Positions 53,023 to 62,675 of a stretch of DNA of 64,000 nt are shown in pieces. A program made the position numbers and the translations under genes. Below the pieces are notes generated by a model. It saw only the letters and a program-made list of their open reading frames with translations, had not been told where the DNA came from and searched no databases. Each line of letters begins with the position of its first letter. Within the stretch, counting starts at the first letter, position 1. The DNA lies in contig NZ_JAPPUX010000004.1 of assembly GCF_026712185.1 (NCBI RefSeq), positions 62,001 through 126,000 on the forward strand, in the 5' to 3' direction. The stretch is from Nocardioides pini (GTDB lineage Bacteria; Actinomycetota; Actinomycetes; Propionibacteriales; Nocardioidaceae).

Positions 53023-55311
53023 TCAAGCCGTGACGCGGTAGGCGTCGAAGACGCCCGGGACCGCGCGCACGGCGCGCAGCACGCCGTCGAGGTGGGCCGC
53101 GTCGGCCATCTCGAAGGAGAAGCGGCTCTTGGCCACCCGGTCGCGGGTGGTGGACAGCGTGGCGCTGAGGATGTTCACGTGGGCGTCGGAGAGCGCCATC
53201 GTGATGTCGGACAGCAGGCGGGCGCGGTCGAGGGCCTCGACCTGGATGTTGACGAGGAACGTCGACTGCGACGTCGGCGCCCACTCGACCTCGAGCACCC
53301 GCTCGGGCTGGCCGAGCAGGCTCGAGGCGTTGGTGCAGTCCTTGCGGTGCACCGACACTCCCCCGCCCTTCGTGACGAACCCGAGGATCGGGTCGGGCGG
53401 CACCGGGGTGCAGCACTTGGCGAGCTTGACCCACAGGTCGTCGACGCCCTTGACGATCACGCCGGAGTCGGTCGGGCCGCGCTTCGTGGCGGTCCGCGAC
53501 CGGCCGGTGATGGTGACGCCCTCGGCGAGGTCCTCCTGGGCCCCCTCGTCGCCGCCGTGGAGGTCGATGACGCGGCGTACGACGGCCTGCGCGCTGAGGT
53601 TGCCCTCGCCGACCGCGGCGTAGAGGGCGGACACGTCGGCGTGGTGGAAGTGCTCGGCGACGAGCGCCAGCACGTCGTGGGTCATCAGCCGGTTGAGGGG
53701 CAGGCCCTCCTTGCGCATGAGCTTGGCGATCTGGTCCTTGCCGCGCTCGATCGCCTCCTCACGGCGCTCCTTGGTGAACCACTGGCGGATCTTGGAGCGG
53801 GCGCGCGGCGACTGGACGAAGTTCAGCCAGTCGCGCGAGGGGCCCGAGGTCGGCGACTTGGAGGTGAAGACCTCGACGACGTCGCCGTTGTCGAGCGTCG
53901 ACTCCAGCGGCACGAGGCGCCCGTTGACCCGGGAGCCGATCGTGTGGTGGCCCACCTCCGTGTGCACGGCGTAGGCGAAGTCGACCGGGGTCGCACCCAT
54001 CGGCAGCGGGATCACGTCGCCACGCGGGGTGAAGACGTAGACCTGCTGCTGGTTCATCTCGAAGCGCAGGGACTCCAGGAACTCGCCCGGGTCCTCGACC
54101 TCGCTCTGCCAGTCGAGCAGCTGCCGCAGCCAGGTCAGGTCGTCCTTGTCGCCGAGTCGGTCGGTGTCGACGCCGGCCTTGGTGTTCTCCTTGTACTTCC
54201 AGTGCGCGGCGACGCCGTACTCGGCGCGGCGGTGCTGGGCGAAGGTGCGGATCTGCACCTCGACCGGCTTGCCCTGCGGGCCGATGACCGTCGTGTGGAG
54301 CGACTGGTACATGTTGAACTTCGGCATCGCGACGTAGTCCTTGAACCGCCCCAGGACCGGGTTCCACCGGGAGTGGATCACGCCGAGGGCGCTGTAGCAG
54401 TCGCGGTCCTCGTCGACGAGGATGCGGATGCCGACCAGGTCGTAGATGTCGGAGAAGTCGCGGCCGCCGACGATCATCTTCTGGTAGATCGAGTAGTAGT
54501 GCTTGGGCCGGCCGGTGACCTTGGCGTTGATCCGGGCGGTCTTGAGGTCCTGCTCGATCTCGGCGACCACCTCGGCGAGGAACTGGTCGCGCGACGGCGC
54601 GCGCTCGGCGACCATGCGCACGATCTCGTCGTAGATCTTGGGGTGCAGGGTCGCGAACGCGAGGTCCTCGAGCTCCCACTTGAGGGTGTTCATGCCGAGG
54701 CGGTGGGCCAGCGGGGCGTAGATGTCGAGGGTCTCGCGGCTCGAGCGCTCCTGCGAGGCGGCCGGGACGTAGCGCAGGGTGCGCATGTTGTGCAGCCGGT
54801 CGGCGAGCTTGATGACCAGCACCCGGATGTCGCGCGACATCGCCACGATCATCTTGCGGATCGTCTCGGCCTGCGCCGACGCGCCGTACTGCACCTTGTC
54901 GAGCTTGGTGACGCCGTCGACGAGCAGCGCGACCTCGTCGCCGAAGTCGGCGCGCAGGGCGTCGAGGGTGTACGGCGTGTCCTCGACCGTGTCGTGCAGC
55001 AGCGCCGCGACGAGCGTCGGCTCCGTCATGCCGATGTCGGCGAGGATCGTGGTCACGGCGAGCGGATGGGTGATGTAGGGGTCACCGCTCTTGCGCATCT
55101 GGCCGGTGTGCCACTTGTCGGCGACCGCGTAGGCGCGCTCGAGGAGTGCGAGGTCGGCCTTCGGGTGGTTGGCGCGCACGGCCCGGAACAGGGGCTCGAG
55201 GACCGGGTTGGAGGAGGGCGGGCGAGTGCCGACCCGGGCGAGCCGGGCCCGCATGCCGCGCGCGCTGAGAGGTGCCTTGGCGTCCTGCGCGGGTGCCTGC
55301 TCCTCTGCCAT
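53023..55311 (-). CDS. rel: Bifunctional (p)ppGpp synthetase/hydrolase Rel
   Basis: Makes and degrades the stringent-response alarmone (p)ppGpp. The 762-aa protein has an N-terminal HD hydrolase domain with LLHDTVEDT (HD 106-107), a synthetase domain with [12 protein letters not shown] and [11 protein letters not shown], a TGS domain starting [16 protein letters not shown], a helical/zinc-finger region with [11 protein letters not shown], and a C-terminal ACT domain. Both active sites appear intact. The ATG at 55311 is used. The neighbours apt and yajC lie upstream, in the classic order. Confidence 0.98.
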   Translation of the reverse strand: MAEEQAPAQDAKAPLSARGMRARLARVGTRPPSSNPVLEPLFRAVRANHPKADLALLERAYAVADKWHTGQMRKSGDPYITHPLAVTTILADIGMTEPTLVAALLHDTVEDTPYTLDALRADFGDEVALLVDGVTKLDKVQYGASAQAETIRKMIVAMSRDIRVLVIKLADRLHNMRTLRYVPAASQERSSRETLDIYAPLAHRLGMNTLKWELEDLAFATLHPKIYDEIVRMVAERAPSRDQFLAEVVAEIEQDLKTARINAKVTGRPKHYYSIYQKMIVGGRDFSDIYDLVGIRILVDEDRDCYSALGVIHSRWNPVLGRFKDYVAMPKFNMYQSLHTTVIGPQGKPVEVQIRTFAQHRRAEYGVAAHWKYKENTKAGVDTDRLGDKDDLTWLRQLLDWQSEVEDPGEFLESLRFEMNQQQVYVFTPRGDVIPLPMGATPVDFAYAVHTEVGHHTIGSRVNGRLVPLESTLDNGDVVEVFTSKSPTSGPSRDWLNFVQSPRARSKIRQWFTKERREEAIERGKDQIAKLMRKEGLPLNRLMTHDVLALVAEHFHHADVSALYAAVGEGNLSAQAVVRRVIDLHGGDEGAQEDLAEGVTITGRSRTATKRGPTDSGVIVKGVDDLWVKLAKCCTPVPPDPILGFVTKGGGVSVHRKDCTNASSLLGQPERVLEVEWAPTSQSTFLVNIQVEALDRARLLSDITMALSDAHVNILSATLSTTRDRVAKSRFSFEMADAAHLDGVLRAVRAVPGVFDAYRVTA

Positions 55312-55367
55312 TGGCCCAGTCTAGTGAGCCGCCGGGCGTTGCCGCGCCCGGAGTGGGCCGGATGTGG

Positions 55368-55916
55368 TCAGATCGTGAGGAGCGTGGCGATCGGGAGGTC
55401 GCCGGTGACCGACCGCGGGTCGAGGAACGACAGCTCCATCAGCACCGACGCGCCGGTCGCGACGCCGCCGCAGGCCTCGATCAGCTGACGCGTCGCGACG
55501 GCGGTGCCGCCGGTGGCCAGCACGTCGTCGACCATCAGGACGCGCTCCCCCGGGGCGATGGCGTCGCGGTGCACCTCGAGCGTCGCCTCCCCGTACTCGA
55601 GGGCGTACGACACCGCGTGGGCGGCGCGGGGCAGCTTGCCGGCCTTGCGCACCGGCACGAAGCCGATGCCGAGGGCCAGCGCCACCGGCGCCGCGAGGAT
55701 GAACCCGCGCGCCTCCATGCCGACGACCTTGTCGACGACGACGGTGCCGTGGTCGTCACGGCCGGCGGCGGCCAGCGCCGTGATGATCGCGGAGAACGCG
55801 TGGTGGTCGGCGAGGACGGGCGTGATGTCCTTGAACGTGACGCCCTTCTCCGGCCAGTCGGGCACGTCGACGGTCAGGCGCTGCAGCGCCTCCTGGGCCG
55901 TACGACGGTCAGGCAT
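55368..55916 (-). CDS. apt: Adenine phosphoribosyltransferase
   Basis: Salvages adenine with PRPP to AMP. The 182-aa type I PRTase has the N-terminal VDVPDWPEKGVTFKDITPVL, DKVVGMEARGFILAAPVA, and the PRPP loop VLMVDDVLATGGTAVAT. Length is normal. The start at 55916 overlaps the yajC stop by 8 bp, so no gene can lie between them. It is upstream of rel, as is usual. Confidence 0.96.
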   Translation of the reverse strand: MPDRRTAQEALQRLTVDVPDWPEKGVTFKDITPVLADHHAFSAIITALAAAGRDDHGTVVVDKVVGMEARGFILAAPVALALGIGFVPVRKAGKLPRAAHAVSYALEYGEATLEVHRDAIAPGERVLMVDDVLATGGTAVATRQLIEACGGVATGASVLMELSFLDPRSVTGDLPIATLLTI

Positions 55917-56205
55917 CGTCGCGGGTCTCGGGACCGGGCTCGGCCAGCGGCTCGTCGACCTTGGCGATCGCGGCGCGGGCGATGTCGATCTGGGTGCCGG
56001 GGGCGATCTCGAGGCGGGCGCGGTCGTCGGCGAGGGAGACGACGGTGCCGAAGATGCCCGAGGACATCATCACGCGCTGGCCGACCTGGATGCTCTCCTG
56101 GAGGCGGACGACCTCCTGCTGCCGGCGCCGCTGGGGGCGGACCACCATGAACCAGAACAGGGCCAGGATGGCCACCAGGGGGAGAAGGGCAGCGAGGTCG
56201 TTCAC
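55909..56205 (-). CDS. yajC: Preprotein translocase subunit YajC
   Basis: A 98-aa Sec accessory protein with one N-terminal membrane helix (LLPLVAILALFWFMVV), the conserved RPQRRRQQE, and a cytosolic small beta domain (QVGQRVMMSSGIFGTVVSLAD). It normally is followed by secD and secF in actinobacteria. Here its stop overlaps apt instead. It is 68 bp after ruvB. Confidence 0.95.
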   Translation of the reverse strand: MNDLAALLPLVAILALFWFMVVRPQRRRQQEVVRLQESIQVGQRVMMSSGIFGTVVSLADDRARLEIAPGTQIDIARAAIAKVDEPLAEPGPETRDDA

Positions 56206-56273
56206 GGTCGGGGCTCTCCTGGAGGGGTCGGGTGCGGGAGCGCGTGGAGTCTACGCGGGTGCCCCGACGGGCC

Positions 56274-57386
56274 TCACACGTCGTCGAACAGCGGGGCGTC
56301 GAGCGCCGAGTCGACGGTCGGCATCGGCGGCGGGGCGAGGCCGAGGTGGTGCCACGCCGCGGGCGTCGCCACCCGTCCGCGGGGCGTGCGGGCGAGCATG
56401 CCCATCCGGACCAGGAACGGCTCCGCGACCTCCTCGACCGTCTCGCGCTCCTCACCGACCGCGACCGCCAGGGTGGAGACGCCGACCGGCCCTCCCCCGA
56501 ACCGCCGGCAGAGCACGTCGAGCACGGCGCGGTCGAGCCGGTCGAGACCGGACTCGTCGACCTCGAACAGGTCGAGCGCCGCCTGCGCCACCGGCAGGCT
56601 CAGCACGCCGTCGGCGCGCACCTGGGCGTAGTCGCGGACCCGGCGCAGCAGGCGGTTGGCGATGCGGGGGGTGCCGCGCGAGCGCGAGGCGATCTCGCTG
56701 GAGCCGTCCGTGGTGAGGTGCACGCCGAGCAGCCCGGCGGAGCGGTGCACGATCTGGTCGAGCTCGTGGGGCTCGTAGAACTCGAGGTGGGCGGTGAAAC
56801 CGAAGCGGTCGCGCAGCGGGCCGGGCAGCAGACCCGCGCGCGTGGTGGCGCCGACGAGGGTGAACGGCGGGATCTCCAGCGGGATCGCGGTCGCTCCGGG
56901 CCCCTTGCCGATGACGACGTCGACCCGGAAGTCCTCCATCGCCATGTAGAGCATCTCCTCCGCCGGTCGCGACATCCGGTGGATCTCGTCGACGAAGAGG
57001 ACGTCGCCCTCGTTGAGGCCCGACAGGATCGCGGCGAGGTCGCCGGCGTGGGTGATCGCGGGGCCGCTCGTCAGGCGCAGCGGGGTGCCCATCTCCGCGG
57101 CGATGATCATGGCGAGGGTGGTCTTGCCGAGCCCGGGCGGACCCGACAGCAGCACGTGGTCGGGCGCCCGGCCGCGGCGTCGGGCCGCCTCGAGCACCAG
57201 TCCCAGCTGGTCGCGCACGCGCGCCTGCCCGACCACCTCGTCGAGCGTCCTGGGACGCAGCGCCGCCTCGACCGCGCGCTCGTCGCCGTCGGCCTCCGCG
57301 TCGGTCAGGCGCTCGAGGTGGCCGAGCTCGGCACCGGTGAGCTCGACCTCGTCGTAGGTGTCCTCGTCGGTGTCGTCCCAGTTCAT
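56274..57386 (-). CDS. ruvB: Holliday junction branch migration ATPase RuvB
   Basis: The AAA+ motor of the RuvAB complex. The 370-aa protein has [15 protein letters not shown], Walker [15 protein letters not shown], Walker [18 protein letters not shown], the sensor 1 region [17 protein letters not shown] with the Arg finger, and a C-terminal winged helix. An acidic ~35-residue N-terminal extension precedes the core. It is 16 bp after ruvA. Confidence 0.98.
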   Translation of the reverse strand: MNWDDTDEDTYDEVELTGAELGHLERLTDAEADGDERAVEAALRPRTLDEVVGQARVRDQLGLVLEAARRRGRAPDHVLLSGPPGLGKTTLAMIIAAEMGTPLRLTSGPAITHAGDLAAILSGLNEGDVLFVDEIHRMSRPAEEMLYMAMEDFRVDVVIGKGPGATAIPLEIPPFTLVGATTRAGLLPGPLRDRFGFTAHLEFYEPHELDQIVHRSAGLLGVHLTTDGSSEIASRSRGTPRIANRLLRRVRDYAQVRADGVLSLPVAQAALDLFEVDESGLDRLDRAVLDVLCRRFGGGPVGVSTLAVAVGEERETVEEVAEPFLVRMGMLARTPRGRVATPAAWHHLGLAPPPMPTVDSALDAPLFDDV

Positions 57387-57402
57387 CGTCGCCCCGCCCG
57401 CC

Positions 57403-58005
57403 TCAGGCCCTGCTCAGGGTGCGGAGGGCGGCGCGCATGAGGGCACCGACGTCGGGGGCGTCGCCGGCGTCGGGCGCGACGGCCTCGACCGCCCTCTCCG
57501 ACTCCTTCGCCGACCAGCCGAGCCCGACCAGGCCCTGGTGGACCTGGTCACGCCACGCGTCGGTGGCGGGTGCGGCCGAGGTGGCCGGGTGGTGCGCGCC
57601 GACCGGCGGGCCGATGCGGTCCTTGAGCTCGAGGATGATGCGCTGGGCGCCCTTCTGCCCGATGCCCGGCACGCGGGTCAGCGCCTTGACGTCCTCGGTC
57701 GTGATGGCCCGGCGCACGTCGTCGGGGCTCATCACCGCGACGATGGCCTGCGCGACCTTGGGCCCGACGCCGGACGCGGTCTGGACGATCTCGAAGACCT
57801 GCTTCTCGTCCTCGTCGAGGAAGCCGAAGATGGTCAGGCTGTCCTCGCGCACGACCATGCTGGTGGGCAGCGTCGCGGGCCTGCCGACGCGGAGCGTGGC
57901 GAGGGTGCCGGGCGTGCACATGAGCTCGAGGCCGACGCCGCCGACCTCGAGGACGGCGCTGGACAGGGTGACGGCGGCGACCTCGCCGCGGACGAAGGCG
58001 ATCAT
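57403..58005 (-). CDS. ruvA: Holliday junction branch migration protein RuvA
   Basis: Binds four-way junctions and loads RuvB. The 200-aa protein has the N-terminal OB domain [12 protein letters not shown], a pair of helix-hairpin-helix motifs ([20 protein letters not shown] and [19 protein letters not shown]), and a C-terminal RuvB-binding domain [19 protein letters not shown]. It overlaps ruvC by 4 bp. Confidence 0.98.
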   Translation of the reverse strand: MIAFVRGEVAAVTLSSAVLEVGGVGLELMCTPGTLATLRVGRPATLPTSMVVREDSLTIFGFLDEDEKQVFEIVQTASGVGPKVAQAIVAVMSPDDVRRAITTEDVKALTRVPGIGQKGAQRIILELKDRIGPPVGAHHPATSAAPATDAWRDQVHQGLVGLGWSAKESERAVEAVAPDAGDAPDVGALMRAALRTLSRA

Positions 58006-58571
58006 CGGGTCCTCATCGTGGTCTGCTGCTGGTGGGCCCGCGTCTGCGCGCGGACCTGTGCCCGGGCCTGCGCTGCGGCGGCCTCGAGCCGGGTGTTCGC
58101 CGACCCGCGCCAGACGTGGGTGATGGCCAGGGCGAGCGCGTCGGCCGCGTCGGCGGGCTTCGGGAGCTCGGCCAGGCGCAGGATGCGGACGACCATCGCC
58201 CCCACCTGGGCCTTGTCGGCGCGCCCGTTGCCGGAGACGGCCGCCTTGACCTCGCTCGGGGTGTGCATGGCGATGGGCAGCCCGCGCCGCGCGGCGACGA
58301 CGAGCGCGATGCCGCTGGCCTGGGCGGTGCCCATGATGGTGCTGGAGTCGGAGCGGGCGAAGACCCGCTCGACCGCGACGGCATCGGGTCGGTGCTCCTC
58401 GATCCAGGCGTCGAGGCCCTTCTCGATGGTGACCAGCCGCTCGGCGACGGGCAGCGAGGCGCTCGTGCGCACCACGCCGACGTCGACCATCGTCAACGGC
58501 CGGCCGACGCTGCCGTCGACCACGCCGACCCCGCACCGGGTGAGGCCGGGGTCGATGCCGAGCACGCGCAC
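58002..58571 (-). CDS. ruvC: Holliday junction resolvase RuvC
   Basis: The junction-cutting endonuclease. Catalytic residues sit in VRVLGIDPGLTRCGVGVVDG (first Asp), VAVERVFARSDS (Glu), and ADAADALALAI (Asp pair). The GTG at 58571 is chosen because GGGGAG precedes it; an upstream in-frame ATG would add 28 Arg/Pro-rich residues. The last ~30 residues form a Gln/Arg/Ala-rich tail. Together with ruvA and ruvB it forms a three-gene operon under an SOS box. Confidence 0.97.
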   Translation of the reverse strand: MRVLGIDPGLTRCGVGVVDGSVGRPLTMVDVGVVRTSASLPVAERLVTIEKGLDAWIEEHRPDAVAVERVFARSDSSTIMGTAQASGIALVVAARRGLPIAMHTPSEVKAAVSGNGRADKAQVGAMVVRILRLAELPKPADAADALALAITHVWRGSANTRLEAAAAQARAQVRAQTRAHQQQTTMRTR

Positions 58572-58596
58572 GCCACTCCCCTTCCGCCGCCTCGTC

Positions 58597-58610
58597 CGAA
58601 CATGTGTTCG
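58597..58610 (-). promoter_or_regulatory. LexA (SOS) box upstream of ruvCAB
   Basis: CGAACATGTGTTCG matches the actinobacterial LexA operator TCGAAC-N4-GTTCGA, missing only the outermost base pair. It lies 26 bp upstream of the ruvC start, so it probably overlaps the promoter and represses ruvCAB until DNA damage. Confidence 0.85.
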
Positions 58611-58720
58611 TGCGCCCACGCTAACCCGCGCCGGGGGCGCGACGTCGTACGACACGCGCGGCGCGCCCGGCTCCCGTGCCTCCCTGACCTCGTCCCGTCC
58701 CGCCTTTCGCCCGGCCTGAA

Positions 58721-58800
58721 CCGCTGTAACGCCGGGTTATTGCAGGTACCCACGGGGGTGCTCGGGGGTGGGTAGGTCAACTAACGCGACGTTACAGCGG
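58721..58800. repeat. 80-bp palindromic repeat, copy 1
   Basis: Arms CCGCTGTAACGCCGGGTTA (58721-58739) and TAACGCGACGTTACAGCGG (58782-58800) match with two mismatches over 19 bp; inner AGGTACCCAC and GTGGGTAGGT also pair. It shares arm and core sequence with the copy at 59923-60000 and lies at the 3' end of the AbiEi-type gene, whose last codons and stop are inside it. Confidence 0.85.
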
Positions 58801-59815
58801 ATCGCGGCAGGACGACCCGGGGGCGGCGGCGGGCCACTCGGTAGGGAGCCAGGTCGGCGATGTCCGTGCCGAACCGGGCGCAGGTGTCGGCGTACTCGCG
58901 CGCGGCTCGGGCGAGCGCAGCGCGACGACCGGCGAAGAGGTCGGCGTAGCTGAGCCGGCTGATGCCGAGCTTGAAGCCGGTCAGGAAGTCGTGTCGCTGC
59001 TTCTCCTCAGCGAGCACGACAGCAGGCTCCTTCCCGCTCGGGTTGCCCTCCGCGTACTTCAGCGACCCATCGGCCTCGAACAGGTGCCGGGCCACGCGGA
59101 GGTCGGCGAACGCCGTCTGGTGACCGTCGGTCAGGCCGAACTGCAGGTCCGGACGCCCGATCCCGAGCTCGAGGACGAAGTCGCGCACGAGCGACTCGAG
59201 GTAGGACTCGGCCAGGGGATCCGCGTGCTCGACGCACCACCGCACACATCGAGTGTGGGGCCACCAAGCCATCGTCGACAGCACGTCGAGCAGGTCGGAC
59301 CGTGCCACTCCTGCACGGAGGGCGACATCGCAGGCGGCGAGTCCGTGAGCGCGACCGTGCTCGCGCGCCATGTCGAGCGCGGTCCTTGCGCGATCCAGCA
59401 GGGTCAGGTCGTCGACGTGCGTGAGGTCTGCGTCCCGGAACGGCGCGAGGTGGTGCTTGACCCCGGCCCGGACGGCGTCTCCGTGGACCTTCGTCCGGGT
59501 GACGTGGACGAGCGCCGAGCGGGGGTCGGGAGCGCCCATCCCCAGGACGATCGACGCCGAGTCGTGGCTGAAGGCATAGTCCCGCGAGGTGAGCGCCAGC
59601 CCGGCCGCGCGGATCCTCAGCGTCGGTTGCGCGCGGTAGGGGTCGAGGGACGACCAAGCCTCCGAGTCGACGTACACCCCGCGGCGGAGGCGCACGAGGC
59701 GACCGCCTTCACGCAGGCGACGGACGTCGTGCGGGTCGAGGCCCGCGCGGCTCAGCTGGGCGGCGGTGATCAGGCCGTGCTGCTCGCCCATGAGGGCGAC
59801 GGCGGGTAGGTACAT
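58781..59815 (-). CDS. AbiEi-type HTH protein with PD-(D/E)XK nuclease-like C-terminus
   Basis: A 344-aa protein. The N-terminal ~60 residues form an AbiEi-like winged helix (MGEQHGLITAAQLSRAGLDPHDVRRL, then LVRLRRGVYVD), the DNA-binding domain of type IV antitoxins. The middle is helical (LLDRARTALDMAREHG). The C-terminal part (~240-330) resembles the VSR/DUF559 nuclease fold, with TAFADLRV, LFEADGSLKY and EEKQRHDFLTGFKLGISRLSYADL. No AbiEii toxin gene is adjacent. ATG 59815 is chosen by the HTH fit. Its final ~6 codons lie in a palindromic repeat. Confidence 0.75.
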   Translation of the reverse strand: MYLPAVALMGEQHGLITAAQLSRAGLDPHDVRRLREGGRLVRLRRGVYVDSEAWSSLDPYRAQPTLRIRAAGLALTSRDYAFSHDSASIVLGMGAPDPRSALVHVTRTKVHGDAVRAGVKHHLAPFRDADLTHVDDLTLLDRARTALDMAREHGRAHGLAACDVALRAGVARSDLLDVLSTMAWWPHTRCVRWCVEHADPLAESYLESLVRDFVLELGIGRPDLQFGLTDGHQTAFADLRVARHLFEADGSLKYAEGNPSGKEPAVVLAEEKQRHDFLTGFKLGISRLSYADLFAGRRAALARAAREYADTCARFGTDIADLAPYRVARRRPRVVLPRSAVTSR

Positions 59816-59922
59816 GCACACACCGTCCGAGCCCCGGCGGGCATGCGGCCACCAGTCCGCGGCGTGCCTGTGGACGCGCCGCATCGGCGACGCGCTGTGG
59901 ACGGACGGTGGCCCGCGGCCGG

Positions 59923-60000
59923 CGCTGTAACGCCGGGTTAGCCGGGGTACCCACGGTGGAGCACCACATGGGGTACCCGCACTAACCCGGCGTTACAGCG
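59923..60000. repeat. 78-bp palindromic repeat, copy 2
   Basis: Arms CGCTGTAACGCCGGGTTAG (59923-59941) and CTAACCCGGCGTTACAGCG (59982-60000) are a perfect 19-bp inverted repeat. The inside holds two GGGTACCC palindromes and GGTGG/CCACC. It starts 22 bp past the yebC stop and is upstream of the AbiEi-type gene. It could also serve as the yebC terminator. Confidence 0.9.
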
Positions 60001-60022
60001 GGAGAGAGGGGGCGCAGCCGGG

Positions 60023-60808
60023 TCAGGCGTCGGCGGTCTCGAGCTCGGCCATCACGTCGGCGGGGATGTCCACGTTGGTGAAGACGTCCTGCACGTCGTC
60101 GAGGTCCTCGAGCGCGTCGACGAGGCGGAGCACCTTGCCGGCACCGTCGGCGTCGACGGGGATCTCGAGGCTGGGGACGAACTCGACGTCGGCGGAGTCG
60201 TAGTCGATGCCGGCCTGCTGGAGCGCGGTGCGGACCGCGACGACGTCGGTGGCCTCGCTCTGCACCTCGAAGGCCTCGTCGAGGTCGTTGACCTCCTCGG
60301 CGCCGGCGTCGAGGGTCGCCTCGAGGACGTCGTCCTCGGTGACCTCACGGACGGTGCCGTCGTGGTCCTGCGACTTCGGCACGACCACGATCCCCTTGCG
60401 GGTGAACAGGCGCGAGACCGAGCCGGGGTCGGCCATCGTGCCGCCGTTGCGGGTGACCGCGGTGCGGACCTCCATCGCGGCGCGGTTCTTGTTGTCGGTG
60501 AGGCACTCGACGAGGAAGGCGACACCCTGCGGGCCGTAGACCTCGTAGGAGATGCCCTGGTAGTCGACGCCGCCGGACTCGGCACCGGAGCCGCGCTTGA
60601 CCGCGGAGTCGATGTTCTTGTTGGGGACCGAGCTCTTCTTCGCCTTCTGGATGGCGTCGTAGAGGGTCGGGTTGCCGGCCGGGTCGCCGCCGCCCTGCTT
60701 CGCCGCCACCTCGATGTTCTTGATGAGCTTGGCGAAGAGCTTGCCGCGCTTGGCGTCGATCGCGGCCTTCTTGTGCTTGGTCGTTGCCCACTTGGAGTGG
60801 CCTGACAT
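60023..60808 (-). CDS. YebC/PmpR family regulatory protein
   Basis: A 261-aa protein of the YebC/TACO1 family, known as DNA-binding regulators or as translation factors for proline-rich stretches. The N-terminal [25 protein letters not shown] is near invariant, followed by [20 protein letters not shown] and NLVEF-like blocks ([13 protein letters not shown]). Length is normal. It lies between pdxT and ruvC as in other actinobacteria, but an AbiEi-type gene is inserted after it here. Confidence 0.96.
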   Translation of the reverse strand: MSGHSKWATTKHKKAAIDAKRGKLFAKLIKNIEVAAKQGGGDPAGNPTLYDAIQKAKKSSVPNKNIDSAVKRGSGAESGGVDYQGISYEVYGPQGVAFLVECLTDNKNRAAMEVRTAVTRNGGTMADPGSVSRLFTRKGIVVVPKSQDHDGTVREVTEDDVLEATLDAGAEEVNDLDEAFEVQSEATDVVAVRTALQQAGIDYDSADVEFVPSLEIPVDADGAGKVLRLVDALEDLDDVQDVFTNVDIPADVMAELETADA

Positions 60809-60842
60809 GAGTCCCTCTATCCGTCGCTTCGTCTGTACGTCG

Positions 60843-61439
60843 TCAGGCCGAGCGCACCAGGTCCACGAACATGCCGTGCACCCGGCCGTCGCTGCCGACC
60901 TCGGGATGGAACGAGGTCGCCATCAGGGGGCCTTGACGGACCGCGACGATCCTACCCGCGGCCGGGCCGTCCTCCACCCGGGCCAGCACCTCGACGTCGT
61001 CGTCGACCGCCTCGACCCACGGGGCGCGGATGAACACCGCCCGCACTTGGTCGGCCAGCCCCTCGACGTGGAGGTCCTCCTCGAAGGAGTCGACCTGGCG
61101 GCCGAAGGCGTTGCGCCGCACCGTGATGTGGAGGCCGCCGATCGTCTCCTGGCCCACCGCGCCGTCCTCGATGCGGTCGGCGAGCATGATCATCCCCGCG
61201 CAGGTCCCGAAGGCGGGCAGGCCACCGCGGACGGCGTCGCGCAGCGGCTCGAGCAGGTCGAAGATCCGGGCCAGCTTGACCATCGTCGTGGACTCTCCAC
61301 CCGGGATGACGAGGCCGTCGCACGCGGCGAGCTCGGCGGGACGGCGTACGGAGATCGGGTCGGCACCCAGCGAGCGCAGGACCGTGAGGTGCTCGCGCAC
61401 GTCGCCCTGGAGGGCGAGCACGCCGATGGTCGGATTCAC
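60843..61439 (-). CDS. pdxT: Pyridoxal 5'-phosphate synthase glutaminase subunit
   Basis: Supplies ammonia to PdxS for vitamin B6 (PLP) synthesis. The 198-aa class I glutaminase has [21 protein letters not shown] at the N-terminus, [17 protein letters not shown], the nucleophile in [13 protein letters not shown], and the catalytic His/Glu in [14 protein letters not shown]. The GTG at 61439 opens [10 protein letters not shown]. It is divergent from a serine hydrolase gene that separates it from pdxS. Confidence 0.96.
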   Translation of the reverse strand: MNPTIGVLALQGDVREHLTVLRSLGADPISVRRPAELAACDGLVIPGGESTTMVKLARIFDLLEPLRDAVRGGLPAFGTCAGMIMLADRIEDGAVGQETIGGLHITVRRNAFGRQVDSFEEDLHVEGLADQVRAVFIRAPWVEAVDDDVEVLARVEDGPAAGRIVAVRQGPLMATSFHPEVGSDGRVHGMFVDLVRSA

Positions 61440-61484
61440 GAACGCCGATCCTAGGACCGTGGTGCCGCCGTAGGCTCACGCCCC

Positions 61485-62630
61485 ATGAGGCTCCCCCGTC
61501 CGGCCCTTCTGGGCGCCGTCCTGCTCGCCCTCGCTCTCACCGCCGGCGGCACCACCGCGAGCACCGCCGACGCCGTCGACGAGACCGCCGCTCACCCGGC
61601 ACCCGACGCCCGCACCGTCGAGGGATGGCCGGTCGCGACCCCCGCGCGCATGGGCCTGCGCGGCAAGGCCGTCCGGCGCGGGGCGGCGGAGGCCCGACGG
61701 CTCGACTCGACCTGCTTCGCGGTCCTGCGCCGGGGCAGGCTGGTCGGTGACTGGAGCTGGCAGCTGCCGCGCGAGGAGCCGCGCGAGGTCTTCTCGATCA
61801 CCAAGTCCGTGACGAGCACGCTCGTCGGCATCGCGGTGCGCGACGGCGACCTGCGCCTCGACGACCCGGTCTCGACCTACGTGCCCCAGTGGCGCGGCAC
61901 CGCGTCGGAGTCGGTCACGGTGCGCAACCTGCTCTCCAACGACAGCGGCCGCTTCTGGTCGTTCCAGTCCGACTACGCCGACCTGCTGGCGGCGCGGAGC
62001 CGCACCAGGTACGCCGTCTCGCTCCCGCAGCAGTACGCCCCCGGCAGCGCGTGGGCCTACAACAACGCCGCCATCCAGGTGCTCGAGCCGGTGCTGGAGG
62101 AGGCGACGGGGATGCCGGTGGCGAGGTTCGCCCGGAAGCGGCTCTTCGAGCCGCTCGGCATGACCCGCACGTCGTTCATCACCGACCGCGCGGACGACGC
62201 GGCCGTGTTCTACGGCCTTCGCACGACGTGCCTCGACATCGCCCGGCTCGGCCGGCTCTACCTCGACGGCGGCACGGTGGGCGGCCGGCGCATCCTCGAC
62301 GACTCCTACATCCGACGCGCGGTCGGCGAGTCCTCGACGGTCCACAACGCGGCCTACGGCTACCTCTGGTGGCTCAACCGTCCCGGCGCCCTCCGCGGGG
62401 CGACCGACCCGGTCGACGCACAGGGCCAGCCGCTGCGGCCGGTCACCGGGCAGCTGGCACCGTCGGCGCCCGTCGACGTCTTCGCGGCGCTCGGCTTCGG
62501 CGGCCAGGTGCTGCTCGTCGACCCGTCCTCGCGCACCATGGTGGTGCGCCTCGGCCTGCCCGCACAGCCGGGCGCGGAGGCGTACGGCTTCGGCAACGCC
62601 GCCCGCGTGCTGACCCGCGCCCTGCGCTGA
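61485..62630 (+). CDS. Secreted beta-lactamase-family serine hydrolase
   Basis: A 381-aa exported penicillin-binding-protein-like hydrolase (class C/esterase group). It has a cleavable signal peptide (ALLGAVLLALALTAGGTTAS), then SxxK in VFSITKSVTSTLVG, YxN in WAYNNAAIQVLEPV, and the third box in FGGQVLLVDPSSRTMVV. This motif set is shared by esterases, D-aminopeptidases and 6-aminohexanoate hydrolases, so resistance is not implied. The ATG at 61485 is divergent from pdxT (45 bp) and convergent with pdxS. Confidence 0.88.
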   Translation: MRLPRPALLGAVLLALALTAGGTTASTADAVDETAAHPAPDARTVEGWPVATPARMGLRGKAVRRGAAEARRLDSTCFAVLRRGRLVGDWSWQLPREEPREVFSITKSVTSTLVGIAVRDGDLRLDDPVSTYVPQWRGTASESVTVRNLLSNDSGRFWSFQSDYADLLAARSRTRYAVSLPQQYAPGSAWAYNNAAIQVLEPVLEEATGMPVARFARKRLFEPLGMTRTSFITDRADDAAVFYGLRTTCLDIARLGRLYLDGGTVGGRRILDDSYIRRAVGESSTVHNAAYGYLWWLNRPGALRGATDPVDAQGQPLRPVTGQLAPSAPVDVFAALGFGGQVLLVDPSSRTMVVRLGLPAQPGAEAYGFGNAARVLTRALR

Positions 62631-62675
62631 GGGGGGTGGGAGCCGCGGCGGCCGGTGGACCGCCGCGGCCCCGCG

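Noticed and set aside
53092..55488. Plus-strand open frame of ~800 codons opposite rel
   Set aside because: Antisense shadow; rel has all domains intact on the minus strand.
61485..62630. True beta-lactamase
   Set aside because: Motifs fit the wider serine hydrolase/esterase group, and nothing indicates beta-lactam specificity.
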